Part shown: in pieces, positions 35,301-44,286 of the stretch
Position numbering within the stretch: position 1 is the first letter of the stretch
How the letters are laid out: every line of letters begins with the position of its first letter
NCBI RefSeq assembly: GCF_005048205.1
Contig: NZ_SUMF01000019.1
Coordinates: 1 to 64,000 of the forward strand
DNA: 64,000 bases
From: Chitiniphilus eburneus
GTDB lineage: Bacteria; Pseudomonadota; Gammaproteobacteria; Burkholderiales; Chitinibacteraceae
Direction: 5' to 3'
The notes under the pieces: model-generated
What the model saw: only the letters and a program-made list of their open reading frames with translations
The model's database searches: none
Told to the model about the DNA's origin: nothing
Made by a program: the position numbers and the translations under genes

Positions 35301-36173
35301 ATGGAACTAAAAACCTTGCGTGCTTTGGTCGAAGTGGCTCGTACCGGTAGCTTCACCCTGGCCGCCGAACGCCTGTTCGTTACCCAGCCGACCGTGAGCA
35401 AGCTGGTGCGGCAACTGGAGGAGGAACTTGGCCAGACGCTGTTACGCCGCGCCGGTCGCCATGCCAGCCCCACCGACGCGGGCCGGCTGGTGCTGGCGCA
35501 CGGCGAAACGCTGTTGGCGCAGGCGGCACAGATGGTGGCCGAGCTGTCGGAACTGGACGGGCTGGTGCGGGGCGAGCTACGCATCGGCATTCCGCCGCTG
35601 GGCGGACGGGTGTTCGTTACCATGCTGGGCGAGTTCCGCCGACGCCATCCGGGCATCGAACTCAAGCTGTTCGAAGATGGCGCCAAGGCCATCGAGGCGG
35701 CATTGCTGGCGGGCGAGCTGGAGCTGGGAGGGCTGTTGCAGCCCATCGACCATGCGCGCTTCGACTGCGCGCCGCTGGCGGCGGATCAACTGGTGCTGGT
35801 GGCACCGGCGTGGTCGGCCTGGGGCCAGCGCGACACGGTACGGCTGGCCGAACTGGCGGACGAGCCATTCATCCTGTTCGCGCCGGGCTTCGCACTCAAC
35901 GACCGGATCTTCGACGCCTGCCGCAGTCTGGGCTTCACTCCCGACGTGGTGGGGCGCAGCGGCCAGCTCGGGCTGATCCTGGCGATGGTGCGCGGCGGCA
36001 TCGGCGTAGCGTTGCTGCCACGCAGCGAAGTGGCGCTCGCTGGCCGCGATGGCCTGGCCGTTTGCGAGTTGGGCGACATCGTCATCCCATGGGAAATCGT
36101 TCTCGGCTGGCCGCGAGAAGGCTACCTCAGCCACGCCGCACGGGCTTGGCTGGCGATGATGGGGGAGGGGTGA
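35301..36173 (+). CDS. LysR family regulator (probable regulator of the CidA/CidB pair)
   Basis: A 290-aa LysR-type regulator: N-terminal winged helix (MELKTLRALVEVARTGSFTLAAERLFVTQPTVSKLVRQLE) and C-terminal effector-binding domain. It is divergently placed to the CidA/CidB pair, as CidR is in other bacteria, so that is the likely target; CidR answers to acetate/pyruvate overflow in Bacillus and Staphylococcus, which may not hold here. The chosen ATG at 35301 begins the normal family N-terminus. Confidence 0.9.
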   Translation: MELKTLRALVEVARTGSFTLAAERLFVTQPTVSKLVRQLEEELGQTLLRRAGRHASPTDAGRLVLAHGETLLAQAAQMVAELSELDGLVRGELRIGIPPLGGRVFVTMLGEFRRRHPGIELKLFEDGAKAIEAALLAGELELGGLLQPIDHARFDCAPLAADQLVLVAPAWSAWGQRDTVRLAELADEPFILFAPGFALNDRIFDACRSLGFTPDVVGRSGQLGLILAMVRGGIGVALLPRSEVALAGRDGLAVCELGDIVIPWEIVLGWPREGYLSHAARAWLAMMGEG

Positions 36174-36199
36174 GCGCGAGGCGGGAGTGAAACCCCAGG

Positions 36200-36354
36200 T
36201 CCTGAGCCAAAGAGGGCACAGAGAAAACCACGAGGCGAGTTAGGGTCTGAGGGCCGAACAATGTCACGGCCCCGCCAGCATTCCCAACTACCAAAAGGTT
36301 GTCCTCAGTGAAACCTCTGTGTTCTGTACCCCCTGTGGTTCAAGGTTCAGGGTT
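36200..36354. repeat. Degenerate copy of the CACAGAG inverted repeat
   Basis: The gap between the LysR and yqhD genes holds AAAGAGGGCACAGAGAAAACCAC (split at 36209-36231) and a facing CCTCTGTGTTCTGTA...CCCTGTGGTTCAAGG at 36314-36349. The same words build the long hairpin at 43576-43710, so this appears to be an older member of one dispersed family. Confidence 0.6.
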
Positions 36355-36359
36355 GGACT

Positions 36360-37523
36360 TCACCCCGCGGCCAGCACAATCGCGCGGCAGTCGGCCGGGG
36401 TGATGTCGCCGTGTTCGCCCAGTTTCAGCCGCTGATGGCGGATCAGCTGCGCTTCGACGCCGGCGGCTGCCGCTGCCACATCGTCGATGCCGTAGCCCGA
36501 CAACCGCGTGGGCAGGCCGGCCGATTCGAAAAAGCGGCGCGTTGCTTCGATGGCCGCATTCGCCACCTCGTCGTCGTCGCCGTTCAGTTGCCACACGCGG
36601 CGGCCGTATTGCGCCAGCTTGGCGCGCTTGGCGTCGAACTTGTAGCGCAGCAGGCTGGGCAGGGCGATGGCCAGCGTCTGCGCGTGATCCAGGCCGTATA
36701 GCACGGTCAGCTCGTGGCCGATGGCGTGCGAGGCCCAATCCAGCGGCTGGCCCAGCGGCACCAGCCCGAACATCGCCTGGTTGGCGGCCCACATCAGGTT
36801 GGCCTGCGCGTCGTAGTCCCCCTGGTTCTGGCGCAGCAGCGGCGCCACTTCCACCAACGTGGACAGGATGCCCTCGGCCAGCCGGTCCTGCACCCGCGCT
36901 TCGGCCGGGTAGGTCAGGTACTGCTCGGTGGTGTGGACGAATGCATCCACCAGCCCATTGCCCAGTTGTCGTGCCGGCAACGAATCGATCACCGTCGGGT
37001 CCAGCACGCTGAAGCGTGGGTAGACGGCGGCGTTCTTGAATGACAGCTTGTCCTGGGTTTCACGGCGGGTGATCACGCCGGTGAAGTTGGCTTCCGAGCC
37101 TGTGGCCGGCAGCGTCAGCACACAGCCGATGGGCAGCGCGGCGTGCAGGGGCGTCTTGTTGCCGACGATCAGCCACGGATCGACGGCAGGGTCCAGTGCC
37201 AGCGCGGCGGCAATGAACTTGCTGCCATCCAGTACCGAGCCACCGCCCACACCCAGCACCCAGTCCACGCCATTTTCCTTGCCCAGCGCCACTGCGCGCA
37301 TCAGCGTGTCGAACTCCGGGTTGGCCTCGATGCCCGCGAACTCCACCACGGTGCGTTGGCCCAGAGCCGCCATCACCTGCGCGTGGACGCCGTTGCGCTT
37401 GATGCTGCCGCCGCCATACACCAGCAGTACCCGGGCGTCCTTGCCGATCTCGCTGTCGAGCTGGGCGATCTGGCCCCGGCCGAAGTGCAGACGGGTGGGG
37501 TTATGGAAACTGAAGTTCTTCAT
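36360..37523 (-). CDS. yqhD: NADPH-dependent iron-containing alcohol dehydrogenase, YqhD-type
   Basis: A 387-aa group III alcohol dehydrogenase reducing aldehydes with NADPH. Nucleotide-binding GGGSIKRNG and GVGGGSVLDGSKF are present. Metal ligands are seen in LVDAFVHTTEQYL (Asp, His) and SHAIGHELTVLYGLDHAQTLAIALP (two His). Members detoxify short aldehydes such as methylglyoxal or acrolein. GAGGA lies about 8 bp before the ATG at 37523. It is divergent from the aga operon across a 541-bp AT-rich gap. Confidence 0.93.
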   Translation of the reverse strand: MKNFSFHNPTRLHFGRGQIAQLDSEIGKDARVLLVYGGGSIKRNGVHAQVMAALGQRTVVEFAGIEANPEFDTLMRAVALGKENGVDWVLGVGGGSVLDGSKFIAAALALDPAVDPWLIVGNKTPLHAALPIGCVLTLPATGSEANFTGVITRRETQDKLSFKNAAVYPRFSVLDPTVIDSLPARQLGNGLVDAFVHTTEQYLTYPAEARVQDRLAEGILSTLVEVAPLLRQNQGDYDAQANLMWAANQAMFGLVPLGQPLDWASHAIGHELTVLYGLDHAQTLAIALPSLLRYKFDAKRAKLAQYGRRVWQLNGDDDEVANAAIEATRRFFESAGLPTRLSGYGIDDVAAAAAGVEAQLIRHQRLKLGEHGDITPADCRAIVLAAG

Positions 37524-38064
37524 GGAACGAATCCTCACGGCAATGCGATGTGACGTGCCGCCGGCCTTTGTCAGCCACCGGTGGCGCCAGAATTTTCGCC
37601 TAGTCTATTGGCTTTTTTTCTGAACTGCTCGCGACACGGTAAAAATTGCCATTTGTCGGGAAAGATCGAAAGAAAAATTGCTTTCGACTTTTCATTCTAT
37701 TTTCGTTTTTCCCGGTTTCGATCCAATGCGTTTTGCCTTTTTCATTTGTAGTTTTATTTCATTTTCATTGGAGCGAGCTAAGTGATTTCCCTTGTTTAAG
37801 TCTGTTGTTTTAAAAAATATTCATATAAAACAAAGCATTGGTTTGCATTGAACTAAACAAATTCATTGGTAGTTTTACAAGATTTTCATTGCGCCGCACG
37901 TTGTCGATCGCTGAAAAACTCGCAAGAAACCTGGTTTTGAAGTCGAAAGTTACATCGTTGACCTTCTTTTGTTTCGGCCCCTACAGTGGCGTCACCACTT
38001 TACGCCACAGCCTGTCCGAATTGATCCGGCTTGCTTGTGGTTGACTAATTGATCGGGTGCCGCC
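37524..38064. promoter_or_regulatory. AT-rich divergent control region of the aga operon
   Basis: This 541-bp gap is much richer in A+T than the rest of the window. It contains clustered TTTC(A/G)TT words: TTTCG at 37682, TTTTCATT at 37689-37696, TTTTCGTT at 37700-37707, then TTTTTCATTT at 37738-37747 and TTTATTTCATTTTCATT at 37753-37769. Their ~11-bp spacing and wording recall the AgaR operator of Enterobacteria (TTTCRTTTYRTTTY-type). They are probably DeoR-family sites controlling agaR and the operon, perhaps also yqhD. No gene is supported inside. Confidence 0.5.
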
Positions 38065-38835
38065 ATGGATCGCGTTCAGCAAAGACGTAATCGAATCGTG
38101 CAATGCCTGCGGGATCAGGAAAGCTGCAATGTGGGCGATCTGGCCAAGGCGCTGGATGTCTCTACAGTCACGATACGCGGCGACCTCGACTTCCTGGAGC
38201 AAAGCGGCTGTATCAGCCGCTCCTACGGCAAGGCCGTGCTCAGTTCGCACTTCGCTTTCGAACTGGAGTTCCGCGAGAAGGAAAAGGTTCGTAGCGAAGC
38301 CAAGCAGTTGATCGGCCGTGCTGCCGCGCAACTGGTGAACGATGGCGACGCACTGATCATCGATTCCGGCTCCACCGTCGGCTTCGTGCCTCGCTATGTC
38401 GATGCGCACAAACGCTGCACGCTGATGACCAACGCGCTCAACCTCGCCAACGAGCTGGTGGGCGATGTGCGCTTTGAACTGATGATGACCGGCGGCACGA
38501 TGCGTGCCGATTCGTACTCGCTGTGCGGCCCCATCGCCGAACAGGCGGTGCGCCTGCATCACTTCGACACGCTGTTCATCGGCGCGGACGGCATCGACCT
38601 CAAGGCCGGCGTCACCACCACCAACGAACAGGATGCGCAGCTCAACCGGGCGATGCTCGAAGTCGCCGACAAGGTGGTGCTGCTGGCCGATTCCACCAAG
38701 TTCGGCCGCCGCGGCTTCTGCGTGATCTGTTCCCTGCCCCAGGTGCACACCCTCATCACCGACCGGGGCATTTCCGACGAATACCGACGAGCGCTGACGC
38801 TATCCGGCGTCAACGTCATCGTGGCCGACGAATAA
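38065..38835 (+). CDS. agaR: DeoR family transcriptional repressor AgaR
   Basis: A 256-aa DeoR-type regulator. The N-terminal helix-turn-helix reads RRNRIVQCLRDQESCNVGDLAKALDVSTVTIRGDL (in two parts, ~7-41); the C-terminal sugar-phosphate sensor has LIIDSGSTVGFVPRYV, TNALNLANEL, MTGGTMRADSYSLCGP and the FIGADGID signature. In related systems AgaR represses until amino-sugar phosphate is present. First gene of the aga operon, 18 bp before agaZ. Confidence 0.92.
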   Translation: MDRVQQRRNRIVQCLRDQESCNVGDLAKALDVSTVTIRGDLDFLEQSGCISRSYGKAVLSSHFAFELEFREKEKVRSEAKQLIGRAAAQLVNDGDALIIDSGSTVGFVPRYVDAHKRCTLMTNALNLANELVGDVRFELMMTGGTMRADSYSLCGPIAEQAVRLHHFDTLFIGADGIDLKAGVTTTNEQDAQLNRAMLEVADKVVLLADSTKFGRRGFCVICSLPQVHTLITDRGISDEYRRALTLSGVNVIVADE

Positions 38836-38852
38836 ACCAAGGAGTCCTCGTC

Positions 38853-40160
38853 ATGAGCCTGTTGCTCGACATCATCCGTCATCACAAAGCCGGCCATGCC
38901 TCCGGCATCTATTCCGTGTGTTCGGCGCACCCGCTGGTGCTGGAGGCCGCCATGCGCCAGGGTCTAGAGGACGACAGCCCGGTGCTGATCGAAGCCACGT
39001 CCAACCAAGTGAACCAGTTTGGCGGCTACACCGGCATGCGTCCGGCGGATTTCCGCGACTTCGTGCTCGATCTGGCGCAAAAGATCGGCTTCGATCCCGA
39101 GCGCCTGATCCTGGGCGGCGACCACCTGGGTCCCAATGTCTGGAAAAAGGCGCCCGCCGCCGAAGCGATGAAGCTGGCCGGTGACATGGTGCGCGAATAC
39201 GTACAGGCCGGGTTCCGCAAGATCCACCTGGATTGCTCGATGTCGTGCGCAGGTGACCCGGTGCCATTGTCCGATGCCGTGGTTGCCGAGCGCGCCGCGC
39301 AGTTGTGCGGTATCTGCGAAGCCACCTGGCGCGAGGTCGGCGGCGACGCGCCGGTCTATGTAATCGGCACCGAAGTGCCGGTGCCGGGCGGCGCCAACGA
39401 AGAGTTGGGCGAACTGGAGGTTACCTCGCCGCAGGCCGCGGGCCAGACCTTGCAGGTGCATCGCGACGTATTCGCCGCCGCCGGGCTGGCGGATGCCTTC
39501 GAGCGCGCCATCGCCATGGTGGTGCAGCCGGGGGTCGAGTTCGACCATCACAAGGTGGTGGCATACCAGCCGGCCAAGGCCGCCGCACTCAGCGCATTCA
39601 TCGTCGGCGAGCCGCTGGTGTACGAAGCGCATTCCACCGACTACCAGAGCGAAACCGCGCTGACCGAACTGGTGCGCGACCACTTCGCCATCCTCAAGGT
39701 GGGCCCGGGCCTGACCTTCGCCATGCGCGAAGCGCTGTATGCGCTGGACCAGATCGAGCGCGAGACCATCGGCGAATTCGGCGCCTCGCACCTCAAGGAC
39801 ACCATTACCCAGGTGATGCAGGAAGAACCCGACTACTGGCTGCCGTACTACAGCCAGCCCGGACACCAGCAATACCTGGATCGCAACTACAGCTTTTCCG
39901 ACCGCATCCGCTACTACTGGCCGCACCCCAAGGTGGTGGCCGCGCAGCAGACGCTGTTCGCCAACTTGGCGCGCCAGCCGCTGCTGATGACCCTGGTCAG
40001 CCAGTACCTGCCCGAACAGGCGCGCAAGGTGGCCGAAGCCCGGCTGCCCGCCAGCGCGGAAGCGCTGGTGATCGACAAGGTGATGGAAGTGACGCGCAGC
40101 TATGCCCGTGCCTGCGGCATGGCGCGGATCGAAGCCGCCAGGGAACGGAGGGTCGCATGA
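38853..40160 (+). CDS. agaZ: D-tagatose-1,6-bisphosphate aldolase subunit KbaZ/AgaZ
   Basis: A 435-aa GatZ/KbaZ-type protein: GIYSVCSAHPLVLEAAM, EATSNQVNQFGGYTGM, LGGDHLGPN, HLDCSM, and GPGLTFAMREAL. This subunit stabilises or chaperones the class II aldolase AgaY/KbaY and is itself not the catalytic subunit. No AgaY is in the window. AAGGAG precedes the ATG; the stop overlaps the agaS ATG (ATGA). Confidence 0.94.
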   Translation: MSLLLDIIRHHKAGHASGIYSVCSAHPLVLEAAMRQGLEDDSPVLIEATSNQVNQFGGYTGMRPADFRDFVLDLAQKIGFDPERLILGGDHLGPNVWKKAPAAEAMKLAGDMVREYVQAGFRKIHLDCSMSCAGDPVPLSDAVVAERAAQLCGICEATWREVGGDAPVYVIGTEVPVPGGANEELGELEVTSPQAAGQTLQVHRDVFAAAGLADAFERAIAMVVQPGVEFDHHKVVAYQPAKAAALSAFIVGEPLVYEAHSTDYQSETALTELVRDHFAILKVGPGLTFAMREALYALDQIERETIGEFGASHLKDTITQVMQEEPDYWLPYYSQPGHQQYLDRNYSFSDRIRYYWPHPKVVAAQQTLFANLARQPLLMTLVSQYLPEQARKVAEARLPASAEALVIDKVMEVTRSYARACGMARIEAARERRVA

Positions 40161-41326
40161 TGCGCTACCTCGACCGCACCGCCGACTGGCTGGCCGAACA
40201 CGGCGCCACCCACACCGCGCGCGAAATTGCCCAGCAGCCCCGCCTGTGGCGGGAGCTGATCGCCCAACTGGGCGCGCAGGAGCCGGACTGGCGGCCCTGG
40301 CTGAACAAAGTGCTGAAGACGCCCAACCTGCGCATCGTGCTGAGCGGCGCCGGTACCTCCGCCTTCGCCGGTCGCACGTTGGCGCCATTGCTGCGCGAAC
40401 GCACCGGGCGCCGCATCGAAGCCATCGCCACCACCGATATCGTCGCCGACCCGCTGGCCTGGCTGGACCCGCGCCTGCCGACGCTGCTGGTGTCGTTCGC
40501 CCGATCCGGCAACAGCCCGGAAAGCGTGGCGGCGGTGGAACTGGCCGACCAGTTGCTGCCTGACTGCCATCACCTGGTGCTGACCTGCAACCCGGATGGC
40601 GCGCTGGCGCAGCGGGCGCGTACCGGAGAACGCACCTACGCGGTGCTGATGCCCGATGGCGCCAACGACCAGAGCTTCGCCATGACCTCCAGCTTCAGTT
40701 GCATGTATCTCGCGGCGCTGACGTTGCTGGGTGGCCACGCGCTGAGCGATGTGCGCAACCACGTGGAGGAGGTTGCCAGGCTGTGCGAGGCGCGGCTGCG
40801 CCAATGGCCGCGCCTGGCGCGTGACCTGGCCGATCGTGGCCTGCGCCGCGTGGTCTACCTGGGCAGCAGCGGCCTGGCCGGGCTGGCGGAGGAAGCGGCG
40901 CTCAAGCTGCTGGAACTGAGCGCCGGCCGCATCGCCACGCGCTTCGATTCACCGCTGGGCGTGCGCCACGGCCCCAAGTTCATGATCGATTGCGACACCT
41001 GCGTGGTGATGTTCATGTCGTCGCAGCCCTATGTGCGCCGCTACGACGACGACTTCCACACCGAGCTGTGCCGCGATGACATTGCCCGCCGGGTGATCGC
41101 GCTGGGGCCGGACGGGGACGAAACCCTGGCGGTGCCGCTGCCCGACGCCGAAGACGCCTGGCTGGCGCTGCCATACCTGCTGTTCGCCCAGTTATTCGCC
41201 TTCGAATGCTCGCTGGCGCAGGGCCTCACCCCTGACAACCCGTGCCCGACCGGCGAAGTGAATCGCGTGGTGCAGGGCGTGACCATCCACCCCTGGCGTG
41301 GGCCGAAGGCCTGCGTGAATGGATAA
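40157..41326 (+). CDS. agaS: Galactosamine-6-phosphate deaminase/isomerase AgaS (SIS domain)
   Basis: A 389-aa protein with two sugar isomerase (SIS) domains: LSGAGTSAFAGRTLAPLL and SFARSGNSPESVAAVE in the first, YLGSSGLAGLAEEAALKLLELS and HGPKFMID in the second. AgaS converts galactosamine-6-phosphate to tagatose-6-phosphate and ammonia. Overlaps agaZ by 4 bp. The following 92-bp gap to the IIB gene has no gene. Confidence 0.95.
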   Translation: MMRYLDRTADWLAEHGATHTAREIAQQPRLWRELIAQLGAQEPDWRPWLNKVLKTPNLRIVLSGAGTSAFAGRTLAPLLRERTGRRIEAIATTDIVADPLAWLDPRLPTLLVSFARSGNSPESVAAVELADQLLPDCHHLVLTCNPDGALAQRARTGERTYAVLMPDGANDQSFAMTSSFSCMYLAALTLLGGHALSDVRNHVEEVARLCEARLRQWPRLARDLADRGLRRVVYLGSSGLAGLAEEAALKLLELSAGRIATRFDSPLGVRHGPKFMIDCDTCVVMFMSSQPYVRRYDDDFHTELCRDDIARRVIALGPDGDETLAVPLPDAEDAWLALPYLLFAQLFAFECSLAQGLTPDNPCPTGEVNRVVQGVTIHPWRGPKACVNG

Positions 41327-41418
41327 AGGCTTGCCCCGGCCGCGCCTTGCCGGAGCGAGTTTCTTGTTGCCTGTTACAGCCGCTACAGCCCACCACGCGC
41401 TGAGCGAGGGAGAACGTC

Positions 41419-41892
41419 ATGCCGAACATTCTTTTGACCCGCATCGACAACCGCCTGGTGCATGGCCAGGTGGGCGTCACCTGGACCGGCAGTCTGGGCG
41501 CCAACCTGATCCTGGTCGCCAACGACGACGTCGCGGGCGACCCGGTGCAGCAGAACCTGATGGACATGGTGGTGGCCGAGGGCGTGCAGACGCGCTACTT
41601 CAGCCTCGCCAAGACCATCGACGTGATCCACAAGGCCGCTGACCGCCAACGCATCCTGATCGTCTGCAAGACGCCGCAGGACGTGCTGGCGCTGGTGCGG
41701 GGCGGCGTACCGATCAAGTTTGTCAACGTCGGCAACATGCACTTCGCCGAAGGCAAACGCCAGATCCACAAAACGGTGTCGGTGGACGACGCCGATGTGG
41801 CGACGTTCCGCGAGTTGGCCTCGCTGGGCGTCACTTGCGAGATTCGCCGTGTTCCCGACGAGGCCGGCGAACTCGTTTCCAAGCTGATCTGA
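41419..41892 (+). CDS. agaV: PTS mannose-family IIB component, N-acetylgalactosamine
   Basis: A 157-aa cytoplasmic phosphotransferase component of the mannose/sorbose PTS family. The phosphorylated His15 lies in RIDNRLVHGQV; downstream VSVDDADV and the C-terminal EIRRVP segment are typical. It passes phosphate from IIA to the incoming amino sugar at IIC/IID. AgaV naming follows operon context. Confidence 0.93.
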   Translation: MPNILLTRIDNRLVHGQVGVTWTGSLGANLILVANDDVAGDPVQQNLMDMVVAEGVQTRYFSLAKTIDVIHKAADRQRILIVCKTPQDVLALVRGGVPIKFVNVGNMHFAEGKRQIHKTVSVDDADVATFRELASLGVTCEIRRVPDEAGELVSKLI

Positions 41893-41911
41893 CCTGGGAG
41901 GGGTAACAAAA

Positions 41912-42685
41912 ATGTTAGTCGACGCGCTATTTATCGCGCTGCTGGCGGGTTTGGCGGGGGTGGACCTGTTCGATGGGTTGACCCACTTCCACCGCCCGGT
42001 GGTGCTCGGCCCGCTGGTGGGGCTGATTCTGGGAGACGTATACACCGGCCTGCTGGTCGGCGGCACGCTGGAACTGGTGTGGATGGGCATGGTGCCCCTG
42101 GCGGGCGCGCAGCCCCCCAACGTGGTGATTGGCAGCGTGATCGGCACCGCGTTCGCCATCTTGACCAAAGCCGATCCCAAGGTGGCGGTGGGGGTGGCGG
42201 TGCCGTTCTCCATCGCCGTGCAAGGCTGCATCACCATCCTGTTCACGGTGTTCTCACCGATGATGCACAGGTGCGACAAGATGGTGAAACAGGGCAACTG
42301 GCGCGGCGTCGAACTTGTCAACTACCTGGGCATGGGCATCCTGTTCTGCTTCTACTTCATCGTCGCCTTCCTGCCGATCTATTTCGGTGCCGACGCAGCG
42401 GGCGCCATGGTCAAGGCTGCGCCGCAATGGGTGCTGGATGGCCTGTCGGTCGCCGGCGGCATGATGCCCGCCATCGGCTTCGCCCTGCTGATGAAGATCA
42501 TGCTCAACAAGAACTACGTCGCCTATTTCATCTTGGGTTTCGTCGCCGTCACCTACCTCAAGCTGCCGATCCTGGCGATCGCGCTGGGCGCACTGGCGAT
42601 CGCGATGATCGACTTTTTCAACGGTAACCGCGCGCAACCGCAGCCGGCCGCCACCCGCGATGCGGAGGTGCAAGATGGCATTTAA
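41912..42685 (+). CDS. agaW: PTS mannose-family IIC component
   Basis: A 257-aa permease subunit of the mannose family with multiple membrane segments (e.g. LVGLILGDVYTGLLVGGTLELVWMG split over ~35-60, and VLDGLSVAGGMMPAIGFALLMK). The VDLFDGLTHFHRPVVLGPLVGL entry segment is characteristic. It forms the sugar channel with IID. GGGAGGGG precedes the ATG; its 3' end overlaps the IID start by 11 bp. Confidence 0.93.
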   Translation: MLVDALFIALLAGLAGVDLFDGLTHFHRPVVLGPLVGLILGDVYTGLLVGGTLELVWMGMVPLAGAQPPNVVIGSVIGTAFAILTKADPKVAVGVAVPFSIAVQGCITILFTVFSPMMHRCDKMVKQGNWRGVELVNYLGMGILFCFYFIVAFLPIYFGADAAGAMVKAAPQWVLDGLSVAGGMMPAIGFALLMKIMLNKNYVAYFILGFVAVTYLKLPILAIALGALAIAMIDFFNGNRAQPQPAATRDAEVQDGI

Positions 42686-43568
42686 CGACTCCGATGCGGC
42701 CCTGGCCGCCAAGGCCGAGCAACGCATGGCACAGGCGCTGGCCACCAGCACCGTCGAGCGTGACGACTACGTGGATACCCAGCCGGGCGAACCGCTCACC
42801 AACCGCGACATCAACCGCATGGCGGTGCGCTCACTGGCGTTGCAGGCCTCGTTCAATTACGAACGGATGCAGGCCGGGGGCTGGCTGTACACGCTGATTC
42901 CGGCGCTGCGCAAAATCCACAAGAATCCGGAAGACCTGTCGAATTCGATGAAGATGCACCTCGAATTCATCAACGTGCACCCGTTCGACGTCACCTTCCT
43001 CTCCGGCCTGGTACTGGCGATGGAGCAGAACAAGGAGAAGATATCCACCATCCGCGCGGTGAAAGTGGCGCTGATGGGGCCGCTGGGCGGTATCGGCGAC
43101 GCCATGTTCTGGCTGACCTGGTTGCCGATCTGTGCGGGCATCGGTGCTTCGCTGGCGCTGGAAGGCAGCCTGTTTGGCCCGATCGTGTTCCTGCTGCTGT
43201 TCAACGCCCTACACTTCGGCCTGCGCTTCGGCCTGGCGCATTACGGCTATCGTGCGGGGCTGGGCGCGATCAGCGCGCTCAAGAGCAGCACCAAGAAAAT
43301 CTCGCACGCCGCATCCATCGTCGGCATGACCGTGATTGGCGCGCTGGTGGCGTCCTACGTGCGGCTGAGCACCCCGCTGGAAATCCACGCCGGCCAGGCC
43401 ACGATCGCCTTGCAGGAAGGCGTGCTCGACAAACTGATGCCCAACCTGCTGCCCCTGGCGTTCACGCTGATCGTCTACGGCCTGATGAAGAAAGGCTACT
43501 CACCGGTAAAGCTGATCGGCCTGACCGTGTTGATCGGCCTGGTGGGCAAGTTCTTCGGGCTGCTGTGA
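42675..43568 (+). CDS. agaE: PTS mannose-family IID component
   Basis: A 297-aa IID subunit. Landmarks: RSLALQASFNYERMQAGG, HLEFINVHPF, MGPLGGIGDAMFW, and C-terminal membrane segments (PLAFTLIVYGLMKKGYSPV). With AgaW it makes the membrane complex. GGAGGTG lies 6 bp before the ATG at 42675, inside the agaW coding sequence. A 190-bp gap with a long hairpin follows before IIA. Confidence 0.93.
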   Translation: MAFNDSDAALAAKAEQRMAQALATSTVERDDYVDTQPGEPLTNRDINRMAVRSLALQASFNYERMQAGGWLYTLIPALRKIHKNPEDLSNSMKMHLEFINVHPFDVTFLSGLVLAMEQNKEKISTIRAVKVALMGPLGGIGDAMFWLTWLPICAGIGASLALEGSLFGPIVFLLLFNALHFGLRFGLAHYGYRAGLGAISALKSSTKKISHAASIVGMTVIGALVASYVRLSTPLEIHAGQATIALQEGVLDKLMPNLLPLAFTLIVYGLMKKGYSPVKLIGLTVLIGLVGKFFGLL

Positions 43569-43575
43569 TCGCTCC

Positions 43576-43710
43576 AAACCCCGCACCTTGAACCACAGAG
43601 GACGCAGAGAGCACGGAGAACCCCATAAGCATCGGATCGGCGTTCCACACGTTGCTTGCCGGCTTTCTCCGTGCTCTCTCTGCGTCCTCTGTGGTTCAAG
43701 GATTGGGTTT
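43576..43710. repeat. Long inverted repeat inside the aga operon
   Basis: The arm at 43586-43620 is complementary to 43665-43701, with a two-base bulge, and the outer AAACCC (43576-43581) pairs with GGGTTT (43705-43710). The loop is 44 bases. It fills most of the gap between the IID and IIA genes. The arms carry the ACCACAGAGGACGCAGAG wording of a repeat family that also has a degenerate member at 36200-36354. Confidence 0.9.
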
Positions 43711-43758
43711 CCCGGATTCGAATGAATGCGGCGCAAGGTCGCCGCAACGGAGTACAAC

Positions 43759-44190
43759 ATGATTTCCCTGATTCTCACCGGCCATGGCCGCATTGCCAGT
43801 GGCATTCACGAAGCCATCGTCCAGGTATTCGGCCCGCAGAATGCACTGCATGTGGTCGATTTTCCCGAGGGCGTGACCACGGCGGAACTGGAACGGGAAC
43901 TGAGCGAAGCGCTCGAACAGTGCGATGGCGATGTGGTGTTCTTCACCGATCTGCTGGGCGGTTCGCCGTTCCGGCTGGCCTCCACCTTGGCCACCGAGCG
44001 TAGCGGCACCGAGGTGATCGCCGGGATGAACCTGGCGATGTTCGCCGAGATGCTGTTCGAGCGTGACAGCGTGGCCGACGCCGCCGAATTCCGCGCGCGC
44101 GCCGCCGAGGCCGGCCGTGCCGGCGTCACCAGTCTGGCCGAGCGGATGGCGCGCAGCCGTCAGCGGGCGGAAGCCACCGACGGCCTTTGA
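43759..44190 (+). CDS. agaF: PTS mannose-family IIA component
   Basis: A 143-aa IIA domain that receives phosphate from HPr. The phospho-His is His9 in MISLILTGHGRIASG; DVVFFTDLLGGSPFRLAS and a VIAGMNLAM segment complete the family pattern. Start at 43759 chosen because the family begins with this beta strand. It lies after the 190-bp hairpin gap but in the same orientation, so the operon is interrupted only by noncoding DNA. Confidence 0.94.
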   Translation: MISLILTGHGRIASGIHEAIVQVFGPQNALHVVDFPEGVTTAELERELSEALEQCDGDVVFFTDLLGGSPFRLASTLATERSGTEVIAGMNLAMFAEMLFERDSVADAAEFRARAAEAGRAGVTSLAERMARSRQRAEATDGL

Positions 44191-44286
44191 GCACCCGTGC
44201 TCATATGGCTGGCAAATTGCCGGCAATCAACCGAGTCGGCCTCGCCCCGCGCGGGGGCCGCGCATCATAGGGAAGGAGTACGGACC

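Noticed and set aside
37838-38044. A 68-aa frame in the aga leader
   Set aside because: It has no ribosome site or family motif, and the composition is that of the AT-rich control region.
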